The notes under the pieces: generated by a model
Told to the model about the DNA's origin: nothing
Database searches by the model: none
What the model saw: only the letters and a program-made list of their open reading frames with translations
DNA from: an uncultured Acidobacteriia bacterium
GTDB lineage: Bacteria > Acidobacteriota > Terriglobia > Bryobacterales > Bryobacteraceae
Direction of reading: 5' to 3'
Length of the DNA stretch: 64,000 nucleotides
NCBI GenBank assembly: GCA_903875575.1
Contig: CAIQWJ010000097.1
Span: forward strand, 1 to 64,000
Shown here: positions 43,711-53,594 of the stretch, piece after piece
How the letters are laid out: each line of letters begins with the position of its first letter
Position numbering within the stretch: position 1 is the first letter of the stretch
Program-made: the position numbers and the translations under genes

Positions 43711-46700
43711 TTATGGCGTTGCCCGGTTCGCGAGGCCAGCGGGGCAGATTGACCTGTAGAACGGACAGGCCGGGCAGTGGCCGCCTTCCCGCAAATCGAA
43801 CCGCAACTGTTGCCGGGCCAGACGCAAACCGGCTATCAGGGATCGGGCCTGATTGAGAGTCTGATCGTCGAGAGCAACCTGGACCACCGTATCGGCCCGC
43901 AGAAAGTGCAGCCTGGCAGCGACGGGGCGCTGACCCAGTGCGCGTTCGAGCGCGAGGGCGTAAAGGGCCAGCTGAGGCCTGTATTCTTCCGCGCGAGCGG
44001 CAGCGGATGCTGCGCTCACCGCATCCGTCTTGTAATCGACAACGTGGAATTCACCGTCTTCTTCAAACCACAGATCCACCGTGCCGCGAACCATGGTGCC
44101 GTCCATATCGGCGATGAAAGCCCATTCGCGCGCCACCCGCGGTGACGAGGCTACGCGTTGCCCAAGGTCGCTTTTCAGAAAGACGTCAGCCAACCCGCGT
44201 GCTTCATCGGAATACTCACCGGGTGCGGATGTCAGCCCGGCAAGAATCGCATGCACTTCCGTACCGATGGCCGAGGCGGAAAGATCCTGTCCATCGGCAT
44301 CTTCGCCATTGTCGGCATCGTCCGGATCGTCGGCATTGAAACGCCGAAACCTGCCACCGTTCCAGCCGAGGGACCTCTGAATGTAGTACTTGCGCGGACA
44401 GGCAGCAAAGACTGCCAACGATGTCACGGTCACCGCCGTTTCTGTATTGTCCACAGCCCCCGGCGTTGCGATCGTCTCCATCTCCTCCCCGGCGGCATCG
44501 CCCTGCGCCTGGCTCAAAAAAGGCGGATCGGCATCGGTGACGCGAATGGACACGGCATACCCTCCGCGCTCCTCGCGAATTGGCTCGGGCAGAGGCGCAA
44601 GACCTGGATCGAAGCAGCGGTCCACCTGTCCCGCCCAGTTCGAAGGCCGGCTCTTCCCGCACGAATACGAGAGGATCAGGTGCTCCTCTGCGCGCGTCAT
44701 CGCGACATAGAGCAGGCGGTTCTCCTCCTCGGTCTCGCGCGCCCGCAGGACGGCCTTGTTGGCTTCCGCCCAGGAATCTTTGAGGCCGTCTTTCCCGCCA
44801 TATTCCACGGGGTTACGCCACTTCACGCCAAGCCCGTGTTCTGCGGTATAAGTCACCGGACGCGACTCGCGCCGCGAACCCTTATCCATGGCGGCAATGA
44901 TCGTCACCGGGAATTCCAGGCCTTTGGCTGCGTGGGCTGTCATCACCTGGACGCAATTGCCCTGGTCTTCGTCGGCCAGATCGGCCTCCGTGCCCGCGGC
45001 ATCGGCAAGGCTCTCCAGTTCGTCCAAAAACTCCGGCAGTGTCATGGTCGCGCCGGTGGTTCGCGCGAGTTGCAGGAAGCTCTCAATGCTCAGCGACGCG
45101 GGCCCCCATTCGATTCCGCAGTCGGCGATAGCACGGGAAAGCAGAACATCGGGCGGCACAATCGGCTGATCCTGCCTCCAGCGTTCCAGATCGTGCACGA
45201 AACGGCGCAACCGGGAGGCATCGGGCTCATCGAGAGGCACACTGGCCGGGTCCGCCGCGAACATGTTCAGACCGCCGGTCAGGGAATGTGCCGGCGCGCG
45301 CAGCCTGAGCAGGGTTTCGTCGCTCACACCCACCAATGGCGAACGCAGCAGCGTACCGAGTGCAATGCTGTTGCGCGGATTCGCAATCACATGCAGCAGG
45401 GCCGTAATATCCACTCCCTCACGCGAAATCAGAAAAGACTGGCGGCGGCCGCAAACATAGGGGATCCCGGCGCGCCCGAACGCAGCGAGAATCGGCAGCA
45501 TGGAATCGCCGCCACGGCACAAAACCGCAAAATCGCGGAACTCCGCGGCGCGGGTTTCGCCGGGCGGGCCCAGTTGCAGAACGCCGTGCAGCGTCCGCAC
45601 GCGGTGCGCGATCCACGCGGCCTCCCGGTCGCAGGCCGCATCCCGGTCGTTAGCGGGGTCAAGCGTTTTCAGGATCTCTACCGAGGGCTCGTCTTTCCCC
45701 GCGAAGTTCGGCTTCGCAACCAGTTCGCGGTCCTCAATCCCCTCGGCATTCGCGAGCAGTTCGCGAACCGATCGCAGAATCGCCTCGCGGCTACGGAAGT
45801 TGTGCCTCAGCGCGACGGACTGCCCTTCCCGTGCCAGAACCTCGTCCCGGTATTCGAGGAAGATTTCGGGTCGGGCATGGCGGAAACCGTAGATCGACTG
45901 GTTCCGGTCACCTACGCCGAAAAAAGTGTTGCCCGTCTCCGGCAACGTGGAGCGGAGCAGCGAAATCAGCTCCGCCTGCTGCCCGTTGATGTCCTGAAAT
46001 TCGTCCAGCATAATCTGCCGGAATTGCTTCTGCACGCGTGTGCGCACTTCGGCATGGTCGCGGAGCAGCGCGATGGCCAGACGTTCCAGGTCGTTGAAGT
46101 CCACCTTCGCTGACGTCGCCTTGCGTTGGAGATACTCTTCTTCGAAGCGTTCGAGGACGTCGAAAATCATGGCGCGGAACGGCGCGGCATGGCGATCCAC
46201 GGCGGCGAGTGTGGCCTGCCGCAGTTCGCGAAACTCGTCCATAGCGGGCCTGTAATCCGTGGGCACGCGGCGCAAATTCACTTTGAGACTGCCCTTCCAG
46301 CGCAGGAAAGCGCCAAAGTCCATTTCGCCCGCCGCTTCAAAGTCACGGCACCAATCGAGCAATCGGCTCCTCTCGTCCCGTTGGACGTCGGAGAGTTTGA
46401 GGGGCCACTCCCGAATCAGACCACGGAGTTCAGTGGCAATTTCTATCAGAGGCCAATCCCCGGATGGGCTCCGAATTGCCCGCACTTCAGCGATCGATCG
46501 ACCCGCCGAGCGCAGCGCGTCATAGACATCCTTCAGTTCACCCGCCAGCGCGGGCGACTGCAGCGCCTCAATCAGTTCCAGCGTCGCCTCGCGTCGGCGT
46601 TCCGTCATTTCATCCAGCGCAACATGCAGACACTCCCACTGGAGCTTGTCCGATTCACGCTGGCCCAGAATTTCGAAGCGCGGGTCCACGCCCGCGGCGA

Positions 46701-47013
46701 TGGCATTCTCCCGCAGCAGCTTCATGCAGAAACCATGGATGGTGGAAACCCAGGACTGCGATTCCAGTTCGCGCAGACGTTCCGGCGAATGGCGAAACTG
46801 CGCGGCCAGCTTCGCCTTCATATTGGCTGCGGCCTTCTCAGTGAACGTGATGGCGAGAATCTCGCGCGGCTCGAACTTGTGCCGCTCAATGAGCTGGCAA
46901 TAGCGTTCCACCAGCACTGTGGTCTTGCCCGAACCGGGGCCGGCCACTACGCAGGCATCCAGCTTCCTGTACTCGATGGCACTCAGTTGCTCTGACGTAA
47001 AATCAGTTCCCAC
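43711..47013 (-). CDS. addA: UvrD/AddA-type helicase-nuclease
   Basis: A 1100-residue ATP-dependent DNA helicase and nuclease that processes broken DNA ends for recombination. Superfamily 1 motifs run in order: Walker A AGPGSGKTTVLVERY near residue 24, AITFTEKAA, LDEFQDINGQQ (Walker B region), VGDRNQSIYGFR, LVMTAHAAKGLEFPV-type motif V (VMTAHAAKGLEFPVT here) and LLYVAMTRAEEHL. The C-terminal PD-(D/E)XK nuclease shows EFHVVDYKTD. Cys residues in AACPRKYY and HCPACPFYRSICP could hold a 4Fe-4S cluster. It overlaps the addB-like gene by 11 bases, giving the pair needed for an AddAB complex. Confidence 0.88.
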   Translation of the reverse strand: MGTDFTSEQLSAIEYRKLDACVVAGPGSGKTTVLVERYCQLIERHKFEPREILAITFTEKAAANMKAKLAAQFRHSPERLRELESQSWVSTIHGFCMKLLRENAIAAGVDPRFEILGQRESDKLQWECLHVALDEMTERRREATLELIEALQSPALAGELKDVYDALRSAGRSIAEVRAIRSPSGDWPLIEIATELRGLIREWPLKLSDVQRDERSRLLDWCRDFEAAGEMDFGAFLRWKGSLKVNLRRVPTDYRPAMDEFRELRQATLAAVDRHAAPFRAMIFDVLERFEEEYLQRKATSAKVDFNDLERLAIALLRDHAEVRTRVQKQFRQIMLDEFQDINGQQAELISLLRSTLPETGNTFFGVGDRNQSIYGFRHARPEIFLEYRDEVLAREGQSVALRHNFRSREAILRSVRELLANAEGIEDRELVAKPNFAGKDEPSVEILKTLDPANDRDAACDREAAWIAHRVRTLHGVLQLGPPGETRAAEFRDFAVLCRGGDSMLPILAAFGRAGIPYVCGRRQSFLISREGVDITALLHVIANPRNSIALGTLLRSPLVGVSDETLLRLRAPAHSLTGGLNMFAADPASVPLDEPDASRLRRFVHDLERWRQDQPIVPPDVLLSRAIADCGIEWGPASLSIESFLQLARTTGATMTLPEFLDELESLADAAGTEADLADEDQGNCVQVMTAHAAKGLEFPVTIIAAMDKGSRRESRPVTYTAEHGLGVKWRNPVEYGGKDGLKDSWAEANKAVLRARETEEENRLLYVAMTRAEEHLILSYSCGKSRPSNWAGQVDRCFDPGLAPLPEPIREERGGYAVSIRVTDADPPFLSQAQGDAAGEEMETIATPGAVDNTETAVTVTSLAVFAACPRKYYIQRSLGWNGGRFRRFNADDPDDADNGEDADGQDLSASAIGTEVHAILAGLTSAPGEYSDEARGLADVFLKSDLGQRVASSPRVAREWAFIADMDGTMVRGTVDLWFEEDGEFHVVDYKTDAVSAASAAARAEEYRPQLALYALALERALGQRPVAARLHFLRADTVVQVALDDQTLNQARSLIAGLRLARQQLRFDLREGGHCPACPFYRSICPAGLANRATP

Positions 47014-49756
47014 CGGCCACCTCGGTCTTCAGGGGGATGAGTTCAGCCTCTTGTTGTTCCACGCGGCAGCAGTTCTTAAAATCGCACCACTTGCAGTCTT
47101 CGGGTCCGGTCGGCTCCACGTGCACGTCGCCGGCAAACAACTCGGCAAGACGTGTCTCCGTGCGGATGCGCGCGCTGTCAATCCAGTCCAGCGGCATCGG
47201 CAGCAGACCCATGTCGCCGCCACCGGGGATCGTCCCCCAGCCGATCGGCTTGTCTTCGCGGATCGCGAGAAACAGCATGGCCACCGCGTTCAGTTGTTTG
47301 CGCTCACGCACCGCCAACGCATAGAGCGGGCCCTGCAGACTGGTCTGGCTGGTCAGCAGCTTATCCACGTTTTCTACTTTGCCGCTCTTATAGTCCACAA
47401 TCACGCAGTTTCCGTCGCCCAGGTGGTCGATGCGATCCACCCGGCAGGTCACCGTCACACCCGCCGGAAAGCCACTGGCGGCCAGGGTGAACGAGCAATC
47501 CGTCTCCAGTTCCGACGAGATCGCGGGCCAGCGCACGCTCTCATTCACCTGGCGGGCGATGCGCCGGCAAAGAATACGCTCCACCTCCAGACTGTAGCCG
47601 CGTGGAAAGTTGAATTGGTGACAGAACCGATCAAACGTAGCCTCGAAGATTTCGACGAAATCCCGCGCACGGTCCAGCAGCCACTCTTCCATGGCCTTAT
47701 GAAAAATGCTGCCGCGCACGCGCGCCTGGAGCCGGTCGGCGGGGCGATCTGGCGGCCCTGTGAGCTTGAGAGTACGTCCCGCGAAGAATCGGAAATGGCA
47801 GCGGGCAAGGTCTTCCAGTGCCGTGATACTGACTCGTTCGTGCCGCACGGCCAGGGCAGCGAGTGAGGCCACGCCGATGCGCGAGGGAATATGCACTTCC
47901 CCTGCAGGCTGAAACAAATGCGTCGCCGCGGGCCTGCATTGAGGCGCACTCTCCACAATCGCCGTGTTCGCGAAGTGTGCGGAGGGCAGCGCCGTCCGTC
48001 CGCCGGAATCGCGCGCCGAGACACTCAGCACCAGCGTCTCAGAAGCCCGGGTCTTCAGCACATCGAACAGCAACTCTTCGTCGCGATCCGCATCGGCGGC
48101 AGTCAGCAACGGAATGCCGGCGTTACGCAGACGCTCCAGGTCGGCATCGGGAAATAACAGATTCGGAGCGCGAAAGCGCGGGTAGTCGCGCGCCGTCATG
48201 CCGCAGATAAAGAGCGCACGCACTTCCCACTGCCGAGCCTCAAAGGCACTGAGAACATGCACCACGTCGCGGCGATCGTCCGGGATCTGCATCACGGCGT
48301 CATCGAGCGCACTGGAGACGGCCGCGCAAAAACGTTCAAAAGAGACCGAGCTATCGTCCGCGGAAAAGAAGAAGGCGGCCACTTCAAGGGCCGACGAGAA
48401 GGCCCGCAAGCCTGCCGCGTGGCTGCGGGCGGTTTCGATCGCCGAATAGTCCGCCGGCTCCGGCAGTGTGCGCAGTCGATACAGGTGTTCGGCGAATCGG
48501 GTCAACCGGCGATGCCAGACCGCGGGCGGGGCGCTTTCGTGCCGCCATTTTTCGATGGAAAGACACTCCGCGATTTTCTCCCGAAGCCAAATCGATTTGC
48601 ATCGCTCGGATTCGCAAAGCCGCAGCAGTTCCTCCGCGCCCCGGGCGGGCATGGTCTCGCGAACCGCATAATCGAAACGGTCGAAATCGGCGCTGTGGCC
48701 CCATTGCGGATTCGCGCGTAACGCCGCCAGCGTCTGCGCAAAGTCCCAGCCGCCGCAGGCGCATTCCAGCAGGCCGCCCAGAAACGCCGCCACCGGATGC
48801 CGCCTCGCGGATGCCGTGAAATAGTATCGCGCGGGAATGCCGAAGCGGTCGAAGACGCTGCGAAGCAGCGGCAGCCACGCATCCACATCGCGCAGCGCCA
48901 CGGCAATTTCCGGAAAGCCGATTCCCTGGCCATGAAGCGCGAGAATGCGGCGGGCAATGTCATCCGCTTCGCGCTCCGGCGTTGCTGCCCGCACAGCAAT
49001 GACCTGCGGATGCCTGGGGCTGCCCGTGAGCAGTTGATCCGAAGTCCCCAGTTCCATGGCGAAGCGGCGCAGATCGAACTTCGCCGTGCCACTGGTCATA
49101 GGTCCATCGCTCAAGGTCATAGTGAGATCGCACGTGGAGGCAACGTTCTTCACAAGGCCGCGCTCCACGGCGCTGAAATTCAGAAAGCCATCGATCCAGA
49201 CGCGCCCGGAAAGTGCGGCCGCGGCGGCGATGCGAAAAATCCGTCCGCGCGTCGCAAAACCGCGCGCCGCCAGAGCGTCGTCCACATCTTTCCAGATGCG
49301 GTGGAACGCTTTTCCGCGCGCAGAGAGATGCCTGCTGCGGGCCTGCAACTGATCCGGTGTGCAACCGGCATTCTCAAAGATGGAAATGGTTTCGACAACA
49401 ACGTCCGCCATGCCCCCGGTATTGGCCACATCCGCAAACTCAGGGAGAACCAGCCGTTGCAGCGACGCCCGAACCAGCGCACGAAACAGGCCGGGCGAAA
49501 CCAGCGGCAAAGCCCGCTCCGGCGGGGCGCATTCATGTGCAAAACGGCTGAGTGACACGACCATGCCGGGATCGAAAACCAGACCTGAACGGGCAAGTTC
49601 GTGTTGATAGTGGCGCACCAGCGTGGCGGTGGGCACCACGATGCGAAGAAGCTTCCTGTCTGCTCCCTCGCCCGCCTGGACCGCTTCGCTGAATTCCCGG
49701 AATACGAGCGCAGTCTTGCCGCAGCCGGGCGCACCGCGAATCAGTCGCATGGCCAT
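47003..49756 (-). CDS. addB: AddB-type nuclease subunit with iron-sulfur motif
   Basis: A 917-residue partner of AddA. N-terminal P-loop RLIRGAPGCGKTALVFREF, a degenerate helicase body, and a C-terminal PD-(D/E)XK nuclease with VDRIDHLGDGN and CVIVDYKSGKV. The iron-staple cysteines of AddB are present: one in LEDLARCHFRFF before the nuclease core and the group DCKWCDFKNCC at the very end. In AddAB the two motors and two nucleases cut both strands and recognise Chi; the Chi sequence here is unknown. The gene overlaps addA by 11 bases. Confidence 0.86.
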   Translation of the reverse strand: MAMRLIRGAPGCGKTALVFREFSEAVQAGEGADRKLLRIVVPTATLVRHYQHELARSGLVFDPGMVVSLSRFAHECAPPERALPLVSPGLFRALVRASLQRLVLPEFADVANTGGMADVVVETISIFENAGCTPDQLQARSRHLSARGKAFHRIWKDVDDALAARGFATRGRIFRIAAAAALSGRVWIDGFLNFSAVERGLVKNVASTCDLTMTLSDGPMTSGTAKFDLRRFAMELGTSDQLLTGSPRHPQVIAVRAATPEREADDIARRILALHGQGIGFPEIAVALRDVDAWLPLLRSVFDRFGIPARYYFTASARRHPVAAFLGGLLECACGGWDFAQTLAALRANPQWGHSADFDRFDYAVRETMPARGAEELLRLCESERCKSIWLREKIAECLSIEKWRHESAPPAVWHRRLTRFAEHLYRLRTLPEPADYSAIETARSHAAGLRAFSSALEVAAFFFSADDSSVSFERFCAAVSSALDDAVMQIPDDRRDVVHVLSAFEARQWEVRALFICGMTARDYPRFRAPNLLFPDADLERLRNAGIPLLTAADADRDEELLFDVLKTRASETLVLSVSARDSGGRTALPSAHFANTAIVESAPQCRPAATHLFQPAGEVHIPSRIGVASLAALAVRHERVSITALEDLARCHFRFFAGRTLKLTGPPDRPADRLQARVRGSIFHKAMEEWLLDRARDFVEIFEATFDRFCHQFNFPRGYSLEVERILCRRIARQVNESVRWPAISSELETDCSFTLAASGFPAGVTVTCRVDRIDHLGDGNCVIVDYKSGKVENVDKLLTSQTSLQGPLYALAVRERKQLNAVAMLFLAIREDKPIGWGTIPGGGDMGLLPMPLDWIDSARIRTETRLAELFAGDVHVEPTGPEDCKWCDFKNCCRVEQQEAELIPLKTEVAGGN

Positions 49757-49798
49757 TAAGTTAGCAGCCCCACAGCGGCTCGGCTCACGTTACCAGCC

Positions 49799-52408
49799 TC
49801 ACAGCAATTCACGCTCGCCGAGCGTGAAGCGGAACGCCGCCGCCGTCAGCACCAGCACCAGGACAACAGTGGCAAAGCCGGTGGGCGCATACCAGGCACT
49901 CCAGTCCGTGCCCAGTCCCAGCCCGCCAAAAGTATTGAGCGAGAAGACTGCGGCCACCGTGACCACCATGCCGAATCGCAGCAGGACAAACGAGATCGCG
50001 ATATACACGACCATGAGGACGGCAAAATCGGATTGCCAGTGGGCAGAATTGCTCAGGCCGCCATCCATAACGGAAAACGCAATGCCTCCCACAAGCGCGG
50101 CAATCCAGTCTTTGCGCAACAATACCCGCAGACCGAAAAGACCAAAGAAAACAATGAGTCCCCCATTCATGGCACCGCGTGCATGAGCCACGATTCCGGC
50201 CAGCCAGTATCTCGCACCGCTGGCATAGTAGAGCCCGCCAAACGACGTCAGGCCATTCGTATCAACGGTTGCGGCGTCATGCGCCATCGCCAGCGCATCC
50301 ATGACGCCACCGAGCGCAAGTCCAATCAAAAGATCGGAACCCACCTGCGCATCTGTCCAGCGACCCGACAGGACTCGCCCCCACGTGATCAAAGCGTGGG
50401 GCCACCGGACACGTACGGCGGGTTCGAGCGCCAGATAAAGTACCAGAAACAGGGTGCCAGTCGCAACGGACATGAACAACGCTGTACCTGCCAGTTCCAC
50501 CATGCGCCCGGTAGGGGCAACATGCACCGTAGTCATCCACGCGAGAAAAGCGAATACGAACATGGTAGAGCCCACAACGAAGGCACCGCGCCGGTCCGCG
50601 CGCTGCGCCCGCCAGTTGCGGCTGGCCATCAGCACCGCGAAAAACAGGCCAGCGGCAAACGCGGCGGTTGCCAGGACATTCTGCACAATCTCGAGCAAAG
50701 GGTTGACCTGCGCCGCACCCCCGGCGGAACCGGTCCAGGGCCACACTATTTTCAGATAGGTGAGCCTTCCGCGCCACCACCCCGCTTCCACGTGCAGATC
50801 GAACTTAGGAATGACCGGATGAGGACCTTTCCATGCGCGGAGTGTGTCGGTGGGCACCGTGGGCAGAGTGACGGGGGGCACTTCGGCGAAGCGCGTGGGA
50901 TCGAGTCCAGCTGCATGGAACACGGTCTCGAGCGAAACCGGTGTGGCCGCCGGCGTGGCATCCGCATAAGGGATAGCGAAAAACTCGCGCAGGCGGCCCG
51001 CAAAATCGAGTTCCACCTTGATGGAGCCAGGCTCGGTGAGAGGCGGATTCGTCTCGGTCACGTCGCCATCGGGCTGCGCCACCAGTGCGGCCTGGCCCTC
51101 GCGATAAACGGCGCTCGCAGGAGCTTCGGCGGCCAGCCATTCTTTGAAATGGCGGGGCTGCGGCAGCGCGCCCAACCAGGTCACCAGTTCCATTCGCTGC
51201 TGAACGATAAGTGCCGTATCCACCGGACGCCGTGAATAGCCGAAGCCAACCGCCGTGTCGCGCGCTTTCTGTTTCAGCACCTCCGGCGTGTAATCGAGTG
51301 GAGCCTGAAGAAAGGCGGTCTTCTGTTGCTTCAGCACCGGCACCGCGATCAGGCAAGCCAGCACAACCGCCAGACACAGCCAGGCGTACTTCCGCTCCAT
51401 GCCTTCGGTCTTGCCCGACGCCGCCACCAGTTCCGGTGAAGGCGTCTCGCCTGCAGCCAGCGCCGCAGCCAGAGGATCTCCACCCGGCAGTGCGGCCGAG
51501 ACCGCCAGCGGATTCTCCGGCCGTTTCGCCGGGTCCGCTTCCAGACAGCGGCGAATCGCGCGCTCCACCGCCGGATCCACATCCGCCGCAATCGACGACA
51601 TCGTCGTCAATTGACCGGACTCCTGCACAGCAATCAGTTCTCGTACTGTCTTCGCTTCAAACGGTCGCCGTCCGGTGAAAATCTCATACAGCACCAGCCC
51701 CAGCGCATAAATATCACTCCGGGCGGTAACTTCGGTTCCCTTCAGTTGCTCGGGCGACATATACGCCGGTGTGCCGTTGCGCGCTTCCGCGCCGGAAAGC
51801 TGATCCGCTATCGCCGCCAGCCCGAAATCCATGATGACGATCTCGCCCCGCTTGTCCATCATGATGTTCTGCGGCTTGAGGTCGCGATGGATCACGCCCT
51901 TCGCGTGGGCGGCGGCGAGCCCGGCGCAGATCTTGCGCGCGGTGGCCAGCGCGCGATCACCAGGCAATCGCCCAATGCGTGGCAGCAGGGATGCAAGATC
52001 CTCGCCATCCACGTACTCCATGGAGATGTAAGGCATCCCCTCGGCTTCGCCGATATCGTAAACCCGACAAACGTTGGGATGTGAAATCTGGCGGGCAATG
52101 CGGACTTCGCCGTGGAAGCGTTCGAGCAGGAAGCGATCTTCTGTAGCCGATGCGGGCAAAAATTTGAGCGCTACCGATTGGCCCAGCGTGAGATCCGTCG
52201 CCCGGTAGACTTCACCCATCCCGCCTTTGCCGAGCAGACCCACAATGCGATAGCGACCGGCCAGAAGCGTGCCCGGAATGAAGCGGCCTTCTTCGACGGT
52301 GGAGGATGTGGACGAAAGAGTAGTTCGCAGCGGCGTTTTCGGCGTCGCAATTGTGCGCGTGGCGTCCGAAGTCATAGCCGCAGTCAGATCTTCGTCGGGG
52401 CGCTCCAT
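49799..52408 (-). CDS. Ser/Thr protein kinase with large polytopic membrane C-terminus
   Basis: An 869-residue protein. Kinase domain at about 45-310: Gly-rich loop LLGKGGMGEVYRATD, catalytic Lys in VALKFLPA, HRDLKPQNIM, DFG in IMDFGLAA, and the activation segment GTPAYMSPEQLKG. All catalytic residues are intact. A first membrane helix at about 346-365 is followed by a roughly 220-residue region likely to face the periplasm, then about eight to nine membrane helices to the end. The kinase faces the cytosol. Acidobacteria carry many such kinases; this membrane part has no family that I know. Start ATG 52408. It lies 42 bases after addB and is probably independent. Confidence 0.85.
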   Translation of the reverse strand: MERPDEDLTAAMTSDATRTIATPKTPLRTTLSSTSSTVEEGRFIPGTLLAGRYRIVGLLGKGGMGEVYRATDLTLGQSVALKFLPASATEDRFLLERFHGEVRIARQISHPNVCRVYDIGEAEGMPYISMEYVDGEDLASLLPRIGRLPGDRALATARKICAGLAAAHAKGVIHRDLKPQNIMMDKRGEIVIMDFGLAAIADQLSGAEARNGTPAYMSPEQLKGTEVTARSDIYALGLVLYEIFTGRRPFEAKTVRELIAVQESGQLTTMSSIAADVDPAVERAIRRCLEADPAKRPENPLAVSAALPGGDPLAAALAAGETPSPELVAASGKTEGMERKYAWLCLAVVLACLIAVPVLKQQKTAFLQAPLDYTPEVLKQKARDTAVGFGYSRRPVDTALIVQQRMELVTWLGALPQPRHFKEWLAAEAPASAVYREGQAALVAQPDGDVTETNPPLTEPGSIKVELDFAGRLREFFAIPYADATPAATPVSLETVFHAAGLDPTRFAEVPPVTLPTVPTDTLRAWKGPHPVIPKFDLHVEAGWWRGRLTYLKIVWPWTGSAGGAAQVNPLLEIVQNVLATAAFAAGLFFAVLMASRNWRAQRADRRGAFVVGSTMFVFAFLAWMTTVHVAPTGRMVELAGTALFMSVATGTLFLVLYLALEPAVRVRWPHALITWGRVLSGRWTDAQVGSDLLIGLALGGVMDALAMAHDAATVDTNGLTSFGGLYYASGARYWLAGIVAHARGAMNGGLIVFFGLFGLRVLLRKDWIAALVGGIAFSVMDGGLSNSAHWQSDFAVLMVVYIAISFVLLRFGMVVTVAAVFSLNTFGGLGLGTDWSAWYAPTGFATVVLVLVLTAAAFRFTLGERELL

Positions 52409-52672
52409 CCTAAACAGTATAAGTGCGGGCAGGTGCTTCCGTTTGGAGTGGCCTCCTCCGTTACGGCCCGCACACCGCAGCTTGCCGCGAACAGGCACTT
52501 TCCCTGTCATGCCACGACCGCACGCCTACGATAAACCACGGCCTTTTCCCCGGACAGTCCCCGCAACGGACAAAGGTGGAGCGAATGAAGGTGGAGCGGG
52601 CGAACGCAGAGCAGTCTATGGCAAGGCGGCGGGAATGCACTGACTCAGCCGGTTAATGCAACGGAGGTCAGA

Positions 52673-53509
52673 CTAATTCACTACGTCCTGGATATTACGA
52701 GCCTTCATAACTCTGATCGCGCGCTTTTTCAGTTCCGTCTCGGATAGGGCGGCCAGACGTTTCCTGGCCGCACCCGGCAGCGGGCCGAAGCGCTCGTCCA
52801 TCAGGCTGAGAACCATGCTCAGCGCCGCCTCCCGCCGACCTTCCTCTCGACCTTCCTCTCGACCTTCCTCTCGCCCCTGGCGAAGTGCCGGCCCGATCAC
52901 CTTGTGATCCATGATGTCGTTCAAAATCGGCATTTTCTTCGCTTCCTTTCTGATCGACGGTTCGAGCGACCTCAATCCCGCCAGCAATAGCAGTTCCGAA
53001 AACGCTTCGGCGCGGCGGACCGGAGCCGCCCGCGCGATACGCTCCAGTATCTGCTGCACTGCCAGCCGTTCGTTACTCAGCCGCGCAAGGATCGCAATTA
53101 CATTGTCCTCCAACTGCCCTCTGGAGATCAAGACGTCGCCGTCGAGGTCCCGGATGTCCATGACGCGATACGAAAAACTCCAGTCCGGACCCGCGATTCC
53201 GCGAGGCATTCGGAGCGGGGCAGCCCCGACGTAAAGTACAAGTTGACGCGGTAAACGCCCAAACTGCCGCAGAATCTCCGCAGCGTAGCCGAGCATACGG
53301 ACAGCCATCGCGCGGTCGTTGGCGCTCTGCAGTTCGATATGCAGAAGCGTGCCGTCCGCTGTTTCACCGAGCATGTCTGCCGTGCGTGTACGGACAACGG
53401 CAAACTCCACATTGTGCCAGCGAGTCACAAGGCATCCGCTCAGTTCCCGCAGCGCGCTGCCAGCCAGTTTGCGCAGCACGCTCTTCAGCGCGGCGTCGTA
53501 GTCGTTCAT
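52673..53509 (-). CDS. Rpn-like PD-(D/E)XK nuclease family protein
   Basis: A 278-residue protein of the Rpn/YhgA/DUF4351 group, domesticated nuclease-like proteins. Residues 1-120 hold the nuclease core with Asp in RTRTADMLGE and the Glu-x-Gln of TLLHIELQSAND, then a helical part. A hypervariable GREEGREEGREEGR segment near 212-225 is encoded by 12-base tandem repeats. The C-terminal helices LSMVLSLMDERFGPLPGAAR are shared by the family. Some relatives are RecA-independent recombination-promoting nucleases; most are uncharacterised and found in many copies. Functional state unknown. Confidence 0.75.
   Translation of the reverse strand: MNDYDAALKSVLRKLAGSALRELSGCLVTRWHNVEFAVVRTRTADMLGETADGTLLHIELQSANDRAMAVRMLGYAAEILRQFGRLPRQLVLYVGAAPLRMPRGIAGPDWSFSYRVMDIRDLDGDVLISRGQLEDNVIAILARLSNERLAVQQILERIARAAPVRRAEAFSELLLLAGLRSLEPSIRKEAKKMPILNDIMDHKVIGPALRQGREEGREEGREEGRREAALSMVLSLMDERFGPLPGAARKRLAALSETELKKRAIRVMKARNIQDVVN
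52836..52871. repeat. 12-base tandem repeat, three copies
   Basis: Three perfect copies of CGACCTTCCTCT at 52836-52871, inside the Rpn-like gene, encode the (GREE) repeat of the protein. Loss or gain of copies would keep the frame, so the length may vary between strains. Confidence 0.9.
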
Positions 53510-53594
53510 CAGCCAGGCACCTGGTGGTTAGTGTCGGCGCAGCAGCGAATTTCTCAGATATTTTCAGACTGGTGGCGCAGGCGATAGCCCCGGC

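Noticed and set aside
44158-46113. A 651-codon plus-strand frame opposite addA
   Set aside because: Typical GC-rich antisense frame with His/Arg-rich product; addA motifs on the other strand are complete.
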